Shown one piece after another: positions 6,762 to 14,307 of a stretch of 35,807 nucleotides of DNA. The notes under the pieces are model-generated. The model was not told the DNA's origin and made no database searches. It saw nothing but the letters and a program-made list of their open reading frames with translations. The DNA lies in IMG/VR virus record IMGVR_UViG_3300042465_001868, positions 1 to 35,807 of that record. One strand, 5' to 3'. Made by a program: the position numbers and the translations under genes. This DNA comes from a virus. Within the stretch, counting starts at the first letter, position 1; every line of letters begins with the position of its first letter.

Positions 6762-8460
6762 AAAAATCCGTTGGAAAAACTTTCTTTCTACTGGAAACCA
6801 ATTCACCGAAGTTGAACTGAATAAAAATTCAACCACTTTGATTGTGGGGAATAATGGAGCAGGTAAGAGTACCATTCTTGATGCTCTGTGCTTTGTGCTA
6901 TTTGGGAAAGCTTTCCGTAAGATTAATAAACCACAACTCATCAACTCCACAAACGAGAAAGATTGTCTTGTGGAGATTGAACTAAAGATTGGTTCTACTG
7001 ATTGGATGATTCGTCGTGGGATCAAACCAAATATCTTTGAGATCTATCGTAATGGATCTGTTCTGGATCAAAGTTCTTCTGCGATTGATCAGCAGAAGTA
7101 TCTGGAACAATCTATCTTGAAAATGAACTATAAGTCATTTACTCAGATTGTGATTCTGGGTAGTAGTAACTTTGTTCCTTTCATGCAATTGTCTGCTGCA
7201 AGCCGCAGGGAAGTGATTGAAGATCTTTTGGATATTAAGATCTTTTCTTCTATGAATGTCATTATCAAGGAAAAGATTCGTTCTCTGAAGGAAGAGATCA
7301 AAACTCTTGAACTGAAAAAAGAATCAGTAAAAGATAAAGTTCAAATGCAACAGAACTTTATTGACGAGTTGGAGAATCTTGGTAATGCCAACATAAATGC
7401 CAACAAAGAAAAGATTGCCAATATTGATGTAGAAATTGGCAATTATAATGAAGAAAATATTGAGATTTCTAATAAACTTACTTTATTAGAAAAACAACTA
7501 GAAGAGTATGTTGGAGCAACAGAAAAACTTCGTAAGTTGGGAAACCTTAAGGGAAAGATCTCTCAGAAAGTATCTACAATTACCAAAGAGCATAAGTTCT
7601 TCACCGAGAATACGGTATGCCCTACATGCACTCAAAGTATAGGGGAAGAGTTTAGGTTAAATAGAATTAAGAGTGCTCAAGATAATGCAAAAGAGTTGCA
7701 ATCTGGTTATAAAGAACTAGAGGAGGCAATTAAAAAGGAAGAAGAACGAGAGCACCAATTCCTTGATCTTTCAAAAGAGGTAACAAACCTAACGCATGGC
7801 ATTTCTCAAAACAATATTAGGATTAACGGATTACAAAAACAAATCCGAAATCTTGAATCTGAAATTCAAACTATTACCGAGAACCTTGCAAACCGAAATT
7901 CTGAACATGAGAAATTAGAAAACTTTAAAAAGGATTTAAAATCAGTATATGATGATCTATCTGGAAAGAAGGATCTGATTCAGTATCACGATTTCTCTTA
8001 TTCTTTGTTAAAGGATAGTGGTGTAAAATCCAAAATAATTAAAAAGTATCTGCCACTGATTAATCAACAAGTTAATCGGTATCTGCAAATGTTGGATTTC
8101 TACATTAACTTCACACTTGATGAAGAGTTTAATGAAACTGTTCAATCTCCTATTCATGAAGATTTTTCTTATTCTTCTTTCAGTGAAGGTGAAAAACAAA
8201 GAATTGACTTGGCACTTCTCTTTACCTGGCGTGAAGTTGCCAAGTTCAAAAATTCAACCAATACTAATCTTTTGATTTTGGATGAAGTATTTGATTCATC
8301 TCTTGATGGATTAGGAACAGAGGACTTTATTAAGATTATTCGATATGTTGTGAAAGATTCTAATGTCTTCATTATCTCCCATAAGGCAGGTATGGAGGAC
8401 AGATTTGAAAGTGTCATAAAGTTTGAGAAAGTCAAGGGTTTTTCACGTATGATGTCCTGA
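6748..8460 (+). CDS. 46: Recombination endonuclease subunit gp46 (SbcC/Rad50-like ATPase)
   Basis: 570 residues (T4: 560). Walker A GNNGAGKST at 34-42, long coiled-coil arms around residues 170-430, a zinc-hook CPTC at 291-294, ABC signature SFSEGEKQR near 478-486 and Walker B LLILDEVFD near 508. It is the SMC-type ATPase partner of gp47. It overlaps the DUF3110-like gene by 14 nt. All key motifs are intact. Confidence 0.96.
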   Translation: MILFEKIRWKNFLSTGNQFTEVELNKNSTTLIVGNNGAGKSTILDALCFVLFGKAFRKINKPQLINSTNEKDCLVEIELKIGSTDWMIRRGIKPNIFEIYRNGSVLDQSSSAIDQQKYLEQSILKMNYKSFTQIVILGSSNFVPFMQLSAASRREVIEDLLDIKIFSSMNVIIKEKIRSLKEEIKTLELKKESVKDKVQMQQNFIDELENLGNANINANKEKIANIDVEIGNYNEENIEISNKLTLLEKQLEEYVGATEKLRKLGNLKGKISQKVSTITKEHKFFTENTVCPTCTQSIGEEFRLNRIKSAQDNAKELQSGYKELEEAIKKEEEREHQFLDLSKEVTNLTHGISQNNIRINGLQKQIRNLESEIQTITENLANRNSEHEKLENFKKDLKSVYDDLSGKKDLIQYHDFSYSLLKDSGVKSKIIKKYLPLINQQVNRYLQMLDFYINFTLDEEFNETVQSPIHEDFSYSSFSEGEKQRIDLALLFTWREVAKFKNSTNTNLLILDEVFDSSLDGLGTEDFIKIIRYVVKDSNVFIISHKAGMEDRFESVIKFEKVKGFSRMMS

Positions 8461-8474
8461 ATCATCAAAAGATA

Positions 8475-8612
8475 ATGAACACTCCAAACTGGCAGCATCA
8501 CTCCAAAAAAGAACAAAAACGAAAACTTAAACCACAAGCACTTAGACAAGCAAAAGCACGAAGACAAGCACTCAAGAAGAGTCTCAATCAACGAGACTCT
8601 TCTTTTTTATAA
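8475..8612 (+). CDS. Small basic protein (45 aa), hypothetical
   Basis: An ORF of 45 codons, ATG 8475 to TAA 8610-8612, in the gap after gp46. The product is highly basic (MNTPNWQHHSKKEQKRKLK..., about 15 Lys/Arg). Its last codons lie in the terminator hairpin and its stop codon lies inside the late promoter TATAAATA. The SD is weak (AAAAG). The strong Lys/Arg bias and the exact fit into the gap favour a real gene, but it may be chance. Confidence 0.55.
   Translation: MNTPNWQHHSKKEQKRKLKPQALRQAKARRQALKKSLNQRDSSFL
8577..8609 (+). terminator. Intrinsic terminator after gp46 operon
   Basis: Perfect 9-bp stem AAGAGTCTC (8577-8585) / GAGACTCTT (8593-8601), 7-nt loop, then a T-rich run to 8608 that merges with TATAAATA. 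Confidence 0.88.
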
Positions 8613-8615
8613 ATA
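8608..8615 (+). promoter_or_regulatory. Late promoter TATAAATA
   Basis: Exact late octamer directly on the terminator T-run. The following leader (ACTAAAAAGCATTTGTAA) is nearly identical to that at 24017 and close to that at 24887. The start is expected near 8621, giving a 14-nt leader to ATG 8635. Confidence 0.8.
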
Positions 8616-8634
8616 ACTAAAAAGCATTTGTAAC

Positions 8635-9273
8635 ATGAACGCACAAGAACTTCGCAATCTTCAAGAAGCATATATGGAAGTTGTTGAAAATCAGAAACTT
8701 GATGAAGGAGAAAAACCATTACCATATGGTCGTATGATGAAAAAGTCTGATGAACTTGCTGATTCTGATGATAAAAAGAAAAGAAACAGAGCAGCAAAGA
8801 TTTACCTAGCAGCAAATGCACCAAAAGGACCAAAAGTTAAGGTTAGAAAAGAACAAGTAGACCTCTACGACATTATCCTCTCACATCTTCTTGATGAAGG
8901 ATATGCTGAAACACCAGAAGCAGCAGAAGCAATTATGGTGAACATGAGTGAAGAGTGGAGAGAAAGTATTATGATTGATGAGGGTCTTGATATGAAAACT
9001 TTCAAGGCAAATCGTAAAAAAGCAAAAGCATCTGCTGCTCGTGCTGATTCTGTGAAGAGAGGTCATGTAGGTAAGGAATGGTATAACAGTGGTAGAAGGT
9101 ATTCTCCCGATGAAGCAAAGAGAATGCGTTCAAAACTGGATGATGCAGAAAGACGTACAAGACATCGTAGTGCTGTTGATCCTGATGATGAGGATGATAA
9201 TAACTACTCTGCAGACAAGACTAAGAATCCTAAGAAACTTCGCAAACAACAAGCGATGGGAGAACTTGGATAA
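8635..9273 (+). CDS. Putative virion-associated protein, late-expressed
   Basis: 212 residues, no enzyme motif recognised. The N-terminus (MNAQELRNLQEAYMEVV) and a central acidic helix-turn-helix-like segment (DLYDIILSHLLDEGYAETP, then EAAEAIMVNMSEEW) are shared with the protein at 24037 (LDIFDVVLEFLQAEGFAET) and partly with 27036 ([22 protein letters not shown]), so these form a paralogous family. The C-terminal half is very basic and charged (RRTRHRSAVDPDDEDD). It sits alone between a terminator/late promoter and a terminator, implying late expression. Such proteins are often annotated as structural in cyanophages; packaging in the head is an inference. Confidence 0.75.
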   Translation: MNAQELRNLQEAYMEVVENQKLDEGEKPLPYGRMMKKSDELADSDDKKKRNRAAKIYLAANAPKGPKVKVRKEQVDLYDIILSHLLDEGYAETPEAAEAIMVNMSEEWRESIMIDEGLDMKTFKANRKKAKASAARADSVKRGHVGKEWYNSGRRYSPDEAKRMRSKLDDAERRTRHRSAVDPDDEDDNNYSADKTKNPKKLRKQQAMGELG

Positions 9274-9304
9274 GTCGTTAGACCACTTTTTAAACTGGCA
9301 CACT

Positions 9305-9330
9305 AGAGGGTTTTACCACCCTCTTTTTTT
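9305..9330 (+). terminator. Intrinsic terminator
   Basis: Stem AGAGGGT / ACCCTCT (9305-9311 / 9318-9324) with a 6-nt loop and a run of T to 9330; it closes the single-gene late unit. Confidence 0.87.
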
Positions 9331-9331
9331 G

Positions 9332-9337
9332 TATAAT
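9332..9337 (+). promoter_or_regulatory. -10 element TATAAT after terminator
   Basis: Perfect TATAAT one base after the terminator T-run; no convincing -35 at 15-18 bp. It would give a start near 9344, downstream of the first ATG (9336) of the next ORF, which supports the ATG at 9360. Confidence 0.5.
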
Positions 9338-9359
9338 GGGTTCATACGAAACGAATCCG

Positions 9360-11546
9360 ATGCCCGTTCGACACGAAATCAAATCTCAACTTGCAAAGTT
9401 GCTTGCTACTGAAGATCTTGTGGTTGAGCACAAGAAAGTTTCTACTGCTTGCTTCAACGTTCATACTCGTGTTCTAACTCTTCCTCTGTGGGAGAAAGCA
9501 AGTAACCTTGTCTATGATCTTCTGGTGGGTCATGAAGTGGGTCACGCTCTCTTCACTCCCGATGAGGATTGGTTGGATAAAGTAAAAGTTCCTCCCCAGT
9601 TTGTGAATGTAGTTGAGGATGCTCGTGTTGAGAAGTTGATGAAACGCAAGTATGCTGGACTTGCGAAGACTTTCTTCAACGGATATAAGGAATTGAATGA
9701 GGGTGATTTCTTTCAACTTGCTGATGAGGATATCTCTACTTTCAACCTTGCTGACCGAGTAAATCTTTACTTTAAGGTTGGAAACTTTATTACTCTGGAT
9801 TTTAAACCAGAGGAAAAACAAATTATTGATTTGATTTCTGTATCCGAAACTTTTGCAGATGTTCTGATTGCTGCAGAAGAACTTTACAAATACTGCAAGA
9901 AAGAAAAGGAGCAAGAACAAAAGGTTGCTGACTTTGATTCTCATGAAATGAGTGGAGATTCTCAGTCTCCCGCAAGTGAAATTGTGGAGACAAATGACTC
10001 TTCTTCTGAGGGAGAAGGTGAGAGTAATAACTCTCAACCAGAAGAGGGTGATGGGTCCTATGGAGGAACTGCTCAAGGAGATCAGACACCAGTAAAATCT
10101 GGTGATGATAATAGTGAACCTGAAGTTCGCACAGCTGATTCTCTAGAAGAAAAGATTCGTGATCTTGTAAAAGATGATACATACGAAAACATTTATGTTG
10201 AAGTTCCTCAATTAAATCTTGATACTGTTATTGCCAAGAACTCTGATGTTCATAAAGAGATTGATTTTTCTTTTGAACAACAACAGAAACTTCATAATAG
10301 TCATGCAAATGAGAAAGGATATACTCCAGTAAATCTTTATAAAGAATCTGATATGGAATTCAAGAAGTTTAAATCTTCTGCGCAGAAAGAAGTGAATTAT
10401 CTTGTGAAAGAGTTTGAATGTCGTAAAGCAGCAGATCAGTATGCTCGCGCATCAACTGCTCGCACTGGAGTTCTTGATACTACACGTCTCCATACTTACA
10501 AGTACAACGAAGACTTATTTAAAAAAGTTTCTGTAATTCCTGATGGTAAGAATCATGGTCTGGTGTTTGTACTGGACTGGAGTGGTTCTATGTGTGATGT
10601 GATGCTTGATACTTGTAAGCAACTTTTCAATCTTATTTGGTTCTGTAAGAAAGTGTCTATTCCTTTTGAGGTTTATGCATTCACTAACGAGTGGCGTCGT
10701 GCGGAATATGATTATGAAAACGACCGTTATATCGCTGCTGATCGCATCCCCCATTATCAAAAGAAAGAGAGTCTTTTGGTTGTAGATGAAACTTTTTCTA
10801 TGATGAATATTCTTACAAGTAAAGTAAATGGTAAAGAATTGGAACATCAACTTCTCAATATCTGGCGTCTTGCTTATTGTTTTGATAGAACTTATCAATC
10901 TCCATATACATATCCAAATCGTCTGTGTCTTTCTGGAACTCCTCTAAATGAGGCTCTAATTTCACTGCACCAAATTCTTCCTAAGTTTCAGAAAGATAAC
11001 AAACTCCAGAAGGTTCAGTGTATTGTTCTAACTGATGGTGAAGCAAGTCAACTTGTTTACCATAAAGAGGTTCATCGTTCTTATTCAAAAAATCCTATCC
11101 TTGGGACTGGTTATGTTCATCCCGAAAATACTTTCCTTCGTGATCGTAAACTTGGAACAACATATAATGTTGATCATGGTTATCATGCTTTTACCGATAC
11201 TCTTCTTAGGAACCTCAAGGATAAGTTTTCTTCCATGAACTTTATTGGTATTCGTGTTCTTGAGAGCCGTAGTGCTTACAATTTCATCAAACTATATCAC
11301 TCTCAACTTGATAAGCAGTATGAAAAAATCCAGAGTGACTGGAGAAAACTGCGTAGTTTCACTATCACCAACTCTGGATATGATGCATACTTTGGAATGT
11401 CTGCATCGGCACTTTCTCAGGATACTGAGTTTGAAGTTGCCGAATGTGCTACAAAATCTCAAATCAAATCTGCTTTTGTCAAATCTCTTAAAACTAAGAA
11501 ACTAAATAAGAAAGTTCTTGGTGAATTTATTTCTTTGGTGGCATGA
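9360..11546 (+). CDS. CobT-like VWA protein with zincin (HEVGH) motif
   Basis: 728 residues. Counting from the upstream ATG at 9336, an N-terminal zincin-type HEVGH motif (66-70) is followed by NVVEDARVEKLMKRKYAGL (91-109), which resembles the CobT ARVEAIGA region. A long Ser/Asp/Glu-rich linker spans about 205-270, and a C-terminal von Willebrand A domain starts with the MIDAS DWSGS (414-418), with SGTPLNEAL and VLTDGEAS as later MIDAS elements. It pairs with the CobS-like ATPase downstream, as in MoxR/VWA systems. Whether it is a protease, a chelatase subunit or a remodelling adaptor is unknown; CobN is not in the window. Start 9360 is preferred because the TATAAT at 9332 would begin transcription after ATG 9336. 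Confidence 0.85.
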   Translation: MPVRHEIKSQLAKLLATEDLVVEHKKVSTACFNVHTRVLTLPLWEKASNLVYDLLVGHEVGHALFTPDEDWLDKVKVPPQFVNVVEDARVEKLMKRKYAGLAKTFFNGYKELNEGDFFQLADEDISTFNLADRVNLYFKVGNFITLDFKPEEKQIIDLISVSETFADVLIAAEELYKYCKKEKEQEQKVADFDSHEMSGDSQSPASEIVETNDSSSEGEGESNNSQPEEGDGSYGGTAQGDQTPVKSGDDNSEPEVRTADSLEEKIRDLVKDDTYENIYVEVPQLNLDTVIAKNSDVHKEIDFSFEQQQKLHNSHANEKGYTPVNLYKESDMEFKKFKSSAQKEVNYLVKEFECRKAADQYARASTARTGVLDTTRLHTYKYNEDLFKKVSVIPDGKNHGLVFVLDWSGSMCDVMLDTCKQLFNLIWFCKKVSIPFEVYAFTNEWRRAEYDYENDRYIAADRIPHYQKKESLLVVDETFSMMNILTSKVNGKELEHQLLNIWRLAYCFDRTYQSPYTYPNRLCLSGTPLNEALISLHQILPKFQKDNKLQKVQCIVLTDGEASQLVYHKEVHRSYSKNPILGTGYVHPENTFLRDRKLGTTYNVDHGYHAFTDTLLRNLKDKFSSMNFIGIRVLESRSAYNFIKLYHSQLDKQYEKIQSDWRKLRSFTITNSGYDAYFGMSASALSQDTEFEVAECATKSQIKSAFVKSLKTKKLNKKVLGEFISLVA

Positions 11547-11568
11547 TGGACAGTTGGACAACTGTCCA
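11547..11568 (+). repeat. Perfect inverted repeat after the VWA gene
   Basis: TGGACAGTTG / CAACTGTCCA, a perfect 10-bp palindrome around a 2-bp centre starting at the base after the stop codon. It lacks a T-run of its own and stands just before a terminator-like hairpin. It may be an operator, a 3'-end stabilising hairpin or part of a double terminator. Confidence 0.8.
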
Positions 11569-11571
11569 CTG

Positions 11572-11594
11572 GGGGTCCTTGAGATCCCTTTTTT
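11572..11594 (+). terminator. Intrinsic terminator between the VWA and CobS-like genes
   Basis: GGGGTC / GATCCC stem (one G-U pair) with loop CTTGA and six T. Together with the upstream palindrome this is a tandem hairpin terminator. Confidence 0.75.
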
Positions 11595-11598
11595 GCTC

Positions 11599-11604
11599 TA
11601 TAAT
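11599..11604 (+). promoter_or_regulatory. -10 element TATAAT upstream of the CobS-like gene
   Basis: Perfect TATAAT after the terminator, 24 nt before ATG 11628; no clear -35. The leader shares GTTGAAACGAAAC-like sequence with the leader of the preceding gene (TACGAAACGAA). Confidence 0.5.
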
Positions 11605-11627
11605 GACTATGTTGAAACGAAACACAC

Positions 11628-12719
11628 ATGGCACTCTCCTCCGACTACATCCGAACTTCTCTTCAGGCACTGTACGGTAATAACATTACCAGTGCTGATG
11701 TTCGTGCATGGTGTAATCTGAATGATGCAAACTATCAAACAGTAACTAAGAAAATTGATGAGTTTAAAACAGGTCGTGGTAAATGGAATCTTGAAGTAAC
11801 ACAACAAAAGGTAGAAGAAATCGAACGTACTTTCCAAGCACCCGCAGTGGTTCCTCCTGTAGAGCAAAATCTTATTCCTGAAAAAGATGATACCTTCGTC
11901 AAGTTTGGTAACTTTGCTGATGTTAAAAAAATTATTCAGTCCCGTCTCTTTTATCCTACGTTCATTACGGGTCTTTCGGGTAATGGTAAAACGTTCTCTG
12001 TGGAGCAAGCATGTGCTCAACTTAATCGTGAACTAATCCGTGTAAATATTACGATTGAAACTGATGAAGACGACCTTATCGGGGGTTTCCGCCTTATTGA
12101 TGGAAACACTGCTTGGCACAACGGACCCGTTATTGAGGCACTTGAACGTGGTGCTATTCTTCTTCTGGATGAAATCGACCTTGCTTCTAACAAAATTTTG
12201 TGTCTCCAATCTATCCTTGAAGGTAAAGGTGTCTTCTTGAAAAAGATTGGTCGTTGGGTAAAACCTGCTGCTGGGTTTAACGTGATTGCTACCGCAAACA
12301 CCAAGGGCAAAGGTTCTGATGATGGACGATTCATCGGCACCAACGTGCTCAACGAAGCATTCCTGGAACGATTTCCTGTGACCTTTGAGCAGTCCTATCC
12401 CGCTCCTGCTACTGAGCAAAAGATTCTGGAAGGCATCGCTCTGGACCTTGGTGTGGAAGACCGTGACTTCTGCAAACGTCTTGTAGACTGGGCAGATATC
12501 ATCCGTAAGACCTTCTACGATGGTGGTATTGAGGAAATCATCAGCACCCGTCGTTTGGTTCACATCATTCGTGCTTACAGCATCTTTGGTAACAAAGCAA
12601 AAGCAATTGATGTTTGTACTGCACGATTTGATGATGAAACCAAGCAAGCATTCATCGAATTGTATGATAAGGTTGATGCTGACTTTCAGATGCTCGTTGA
12701 CGAACCTCAAGTAAACTGA
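11628..12719 (+). CDS. cobS: CobS-like MoxR-family AAA+ ATPase
   Basis: 363 residues. Walker A GLSGNGKT (115-122), Walker B LLLDEID with D181-E182, sensor 1 in FNVIATANTKGKG, and a CobS/MoxR-type segment FLERFPVTFEQSYP. An N-terminal extension of about 90 residues precedes the AAA core. Cyanophage homologues are usually named CobS, after the cobaltochelatase ATPase of aerobic cobalamin synthesis. The neighbour is a VWA protein resembling CobT, so the pair is a MoxR-VWA module. A cobalamin role is not shown by the sequence because no CobN is seen here. It has its own -10 element and terminators on both sides. Confidence 0.88.
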   Translation: MALSSDYIRTSLQALYGNNITSADVRAWCNLNDANYQTVTKKIDEFKTGRGKWNLEVTQQKVEEIERTFQAPAVVPPVEQNLIPEKDDTFVKFGNFADVKKIIQSRLFYPTFITGLSGNGKTFSVEQACAQLNRELIRVNITIETDEDDLIGGFRLIDGNTAWHNGPVIEALERGAILLLDEIDLASNKILCLQSILEGKGVFLKKIGRWVKPAAGFNVIATANTKGKGSDDGRFIGTNVLNEAFLERFPVTFEQSYPAPATEQKILEGIALDLGVEDRDFCKRLVDWADIIRKTFYDGGIEEIISTRRLVHIIRAYSIFGNKAKAIDVCTARFDDETKQAFIELYDKVDADFQMLVDEPQVN

Positions 12720-12727
12720 TAGAATAT

Positions 12728-12755
12728 GGGGAGGTAAAAAGTGCCTCCTCTTTTT
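12728..12755 (+). terminator. Intrinsic terminator after cobS
   Basis: GGGGAGG / CCTCCTC stem (one G-U pair), 9-nt loop, then T5. It closes the cobS unit. Confidence 0.8.
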
Positions 12756-12760
12756 ATGAT
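12755..12760 (+). promoter_or_regulatory. -10 element TATGAT at head of replisome operon
   Basis: TATGAT (5 of 6) merges with the terminator T-run, as at 9332 and 11599. The start near 12767 favours ATG 12777 for the next gene. No -35 is evident. Confidence 0.4.
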
Positions 12761-12776
12761 TGAACAAACTATTACT

Positions 12777-13103
12777 ATGACTGAACCTACTAATCATCTT
12801 TGGAAATACAACGAAGATAAAATTCTCAAAGATGTTGAGGACTATGTAACTAGCACCTATGGTAGTCACTACTGTGGGCATAATGAAGACTATAAAGATA
12901 TTCAAACTATCGATTTGATGGCAGCAAAAGACCTTGCAGTTGGTTTTTGCCAATCAAATATTCTTAAGTATGGAAGTCGTTATGGTGATAAAGATGGACG
13001 CAATAAGCGTGACCTTCTCAAAGTCATTCACTATGCTATGCTTCTGCTCCACTTCGATGGGCATTACACCCGTAAAGATAATGGACTTTACGAATTCCGT
13101 TGA
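12777..13103 (+). CDS. DUF3310-like protein
   Basis: 108 residues. The segment SHYCGHNEDYKDIQTIDLM, then FCQSNILKYGSRYG and KRDLLKVIHYAML, matches the DUF3310 pattern (conserved HY, then NxxKYxxRxG, then DLxKAxxY) common in phages as a small protein of unknown, possibly nucleotide-related, function. Candidate starts are GTG 12741 (inside the terminator, rejected), ATG 12756 and ATG 12777; the last is chosen from the -10 position. It precedes the clamp gene by 2 nt. Confidence 0.78.
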   Translation: MTEPTNHLWKYNEDKILKDVEDYVTSTYGSHYCGHNEDYKDIQTIDLMAAKDLAVGFCQSNILKYGSRYGDKDGRNKRDLLKVIHYAMLLLHFDGHYTRKDNGLYEFR

Positions 13104-13105
13104 TT

Positions 13106-13147
13106 ATGAAACTTCAAGACAAAACTATGAAACTCTCTGATAAAACT
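13106..13147 (+). repeat. Imperfect 21-bp tandem duplication at the gp45 start
   Basis: 13106-13126 and 13127-13147 match at about 16 of 21 positions (both begin ATGAAACT and end AAAACT), giving two consecutive in-frame starts with near-identical heptapeptides. Confidence 0.7.
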
Positions 13148-13792
13148 TTGACTCTGCTGAAGAATTTTTCTTCCATCAACCAATCTATTCTGTTTAAGGA
13201 AGGAAGCACTCTTCGCACTATTTCTGTAATGAAGAACATTCTTGCAGAAGCAACAATTGAAGAAGAACTCCCTAAAAATTTTGGTATCTATGATCTGAAC
13301 CAGTTTCTAAATGGTCTCAATCTCCATCAGAATGCTGAACTTGATTTTCAGAATGATGGTTATGTCGTTATCAAAGAAGGCAAGTCTCGTTCCAAGTATT
13401 TCTTTGCAGATCCTAATGTAATCATCACTCCTCCCGATAAAGAAATCTCTCTTCCTTCTGAAGATGTTTGTTTCCTTCTTGATACCAAAGAACTTGATAA
13501 ACTCCTTAAGGCTGCTGCTGTTTATCAACTTCCTGACCTGTCTGTGGTTGGTGAAGCAGGTGTTGTGAAACTGGTGGTTCGTGATAAGAAGAATGATACC
13601 TCTAACGACTTCTCTGTGATTGTTGGTGAAACTGATGAAACATTCTCCTTTAACTTCAAGGTAGAAAACATCAAGATTCTTCCTGGTTCTTATGAAGTTG
13701 TTATTTCACGTAAACTTCTGTCACGATTCAAGAATACTTCCTTTGATGTGACCTATCATATTGCTCTGGAGCCTGATTCTACATTTGGTTGA
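13106..13792 (+). CDS. 45: Sliding clamp gp45
   Basis: About 228 residues, equal to T4 gp45 (228). MKLSDKTLTLLKNFSSIN aligns with the T4 start MKLSKDTTALLKNFATIN, and the end (ALEPDSTFG) with T4 ALEADSTHDF. The trimeric clamp tethers gp43 and, bound to gp55/gp33, activates late transcription. Two ATGs, 13106 and 13127, head an imperfect 21-bp tandem duplication (MKLQDKT MKLSDKT). The T4 alignment points to 13127; 13106 follows the previous stop by 2 nt and is given here. TTG 13100 is unlikely. It overlaps the next gene by 1 nt. Confidence 0.95.
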   Translation: MKLQDKTMKLSDKTLTLLKNFSSINQSILFKEGSTLRTISVMKNILAEATIEEELPKNFGIYDLNQFLNGLNLHQNAELDFQNDGYVVIKEGKSRSKYFFADPNVIITPPDKEISLPSEDVCFLLDTKELDKLLKAAAVYQLPDLSVVGEAGVVKLVVRDKKNDTSNDFSVIVGETDETFSFNFKVENIKILPGSYEVVISRKLLSRFKNTSFDVTYHIALEPDSTFG

Positions 13793-14304
13793 TGAACATC
13801 TTCGTTACAAATCCATTTCCTGCGGAGAGTGCAATCGTACTTCCGGATAAGCACATATGTAAAATGCCATTAGAGTGCTGTCAAATGCTTTCGATCGTGG
13901 CATCAGAAAAGTGGGGACACGGATACGGCACTCTCCCTAAGGCAGATGGAACTCCCTACAAGACCGAGAAAGGAGCATTCCGCAATCATCCCTGCACCAA
14001 GTGGGCACTGGAGAGCATCCATAATGCCTACTGGTTAATCAAGTGGGGATTGAACTTGTCTGATGAATACTGCCTGCGGTATAATAAAACTCACTCCTGT
14101 TATAAAACTCTTGTGGATGCATACTATTTGTTTCCCAGGGGCAAGATTACAGAAGTGACTCCATTTGCTCGTGCTATGCCTGAGGAATGGAAGTTTGACG
14201 ACACTATTGATACATTTGAAGCATACAAGAGGTATATTGCATCCAAGCCTTGGGTGTCTGATAATTACCTCCGTATGCCTGAACGCAAACCTGATTGGGT
14301 CTAA
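13792..14304 (+). CDS. Conserved phage hypothetical protein (HPCTKW family)
   Basis: 170 residues, no function assigned. It opens NIFVTNPFPAESAIVLPDKH and contains HPCTKWALESIHNAYWL and RYNKTHSCYKTL, a His/Cys/Trp-rich pattern that recurs in many phage proteins; some resemble annotated DNA-glycosylase-like proteins, but no pyrimidine-dimer glycosylase (DenV) motif can be confirmed here. Start ATG 13792 overlaps the gp45 stop (TGATG), so it is coupled to the clamp. It sits between gp45 and gp44, which are adjacent in T4. Confidence 0.75.
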   Translation: MNIFVTNPFPAESAIVLPDKHICKMPLECCQMLSIVASEKWGHGYGTLPKADGTPYKTEKGAFRNHPCTKWALESIHNAYWLIKWGLNLSDEYCLRYNKTHSCYKTLVDAYYLFPRGKITEVTPFARAMPEEWKFDDTIDTFEAYKRYIASKPWVSDNYLRMPERKPDWV

Positions 14305-14307
14305 ATT

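Noticed and set aside
9474-10076. A 200-codon minus-strand ORF opposite the VWA/zincin gene
   Set aside because: Antisense to a gene with clear HEVGH and VWA motifs; no recognisable domain and no start signals.
12741-12776. GTG start at 12741 for the DUF3310-like gene
   Set aside because: The codon lies inside the terminator loop and the first residues would be encoded by the terminator stem and T-run; ATG 12777 fits the -10 element better.
12033-12953. A 306-codon minus-strand ORF opposite cobS and the DUF3310-like gene
   Set aside because: It lies antisense to two well-supported genes, has a Phe/Ser/Cys-rich composition typical of antisense shadow frames, and has no promoter or SD.
13792-14304. 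Assignment of the 170-residue protein as T4 DenV pyrimidine-dimer glycosylase
   Set aside because: It does not begin like DenV (Thr-2 nucleophile after Met, TRINLT) and no matching catalytic Glu context could be found, so it is left as hypothetical.
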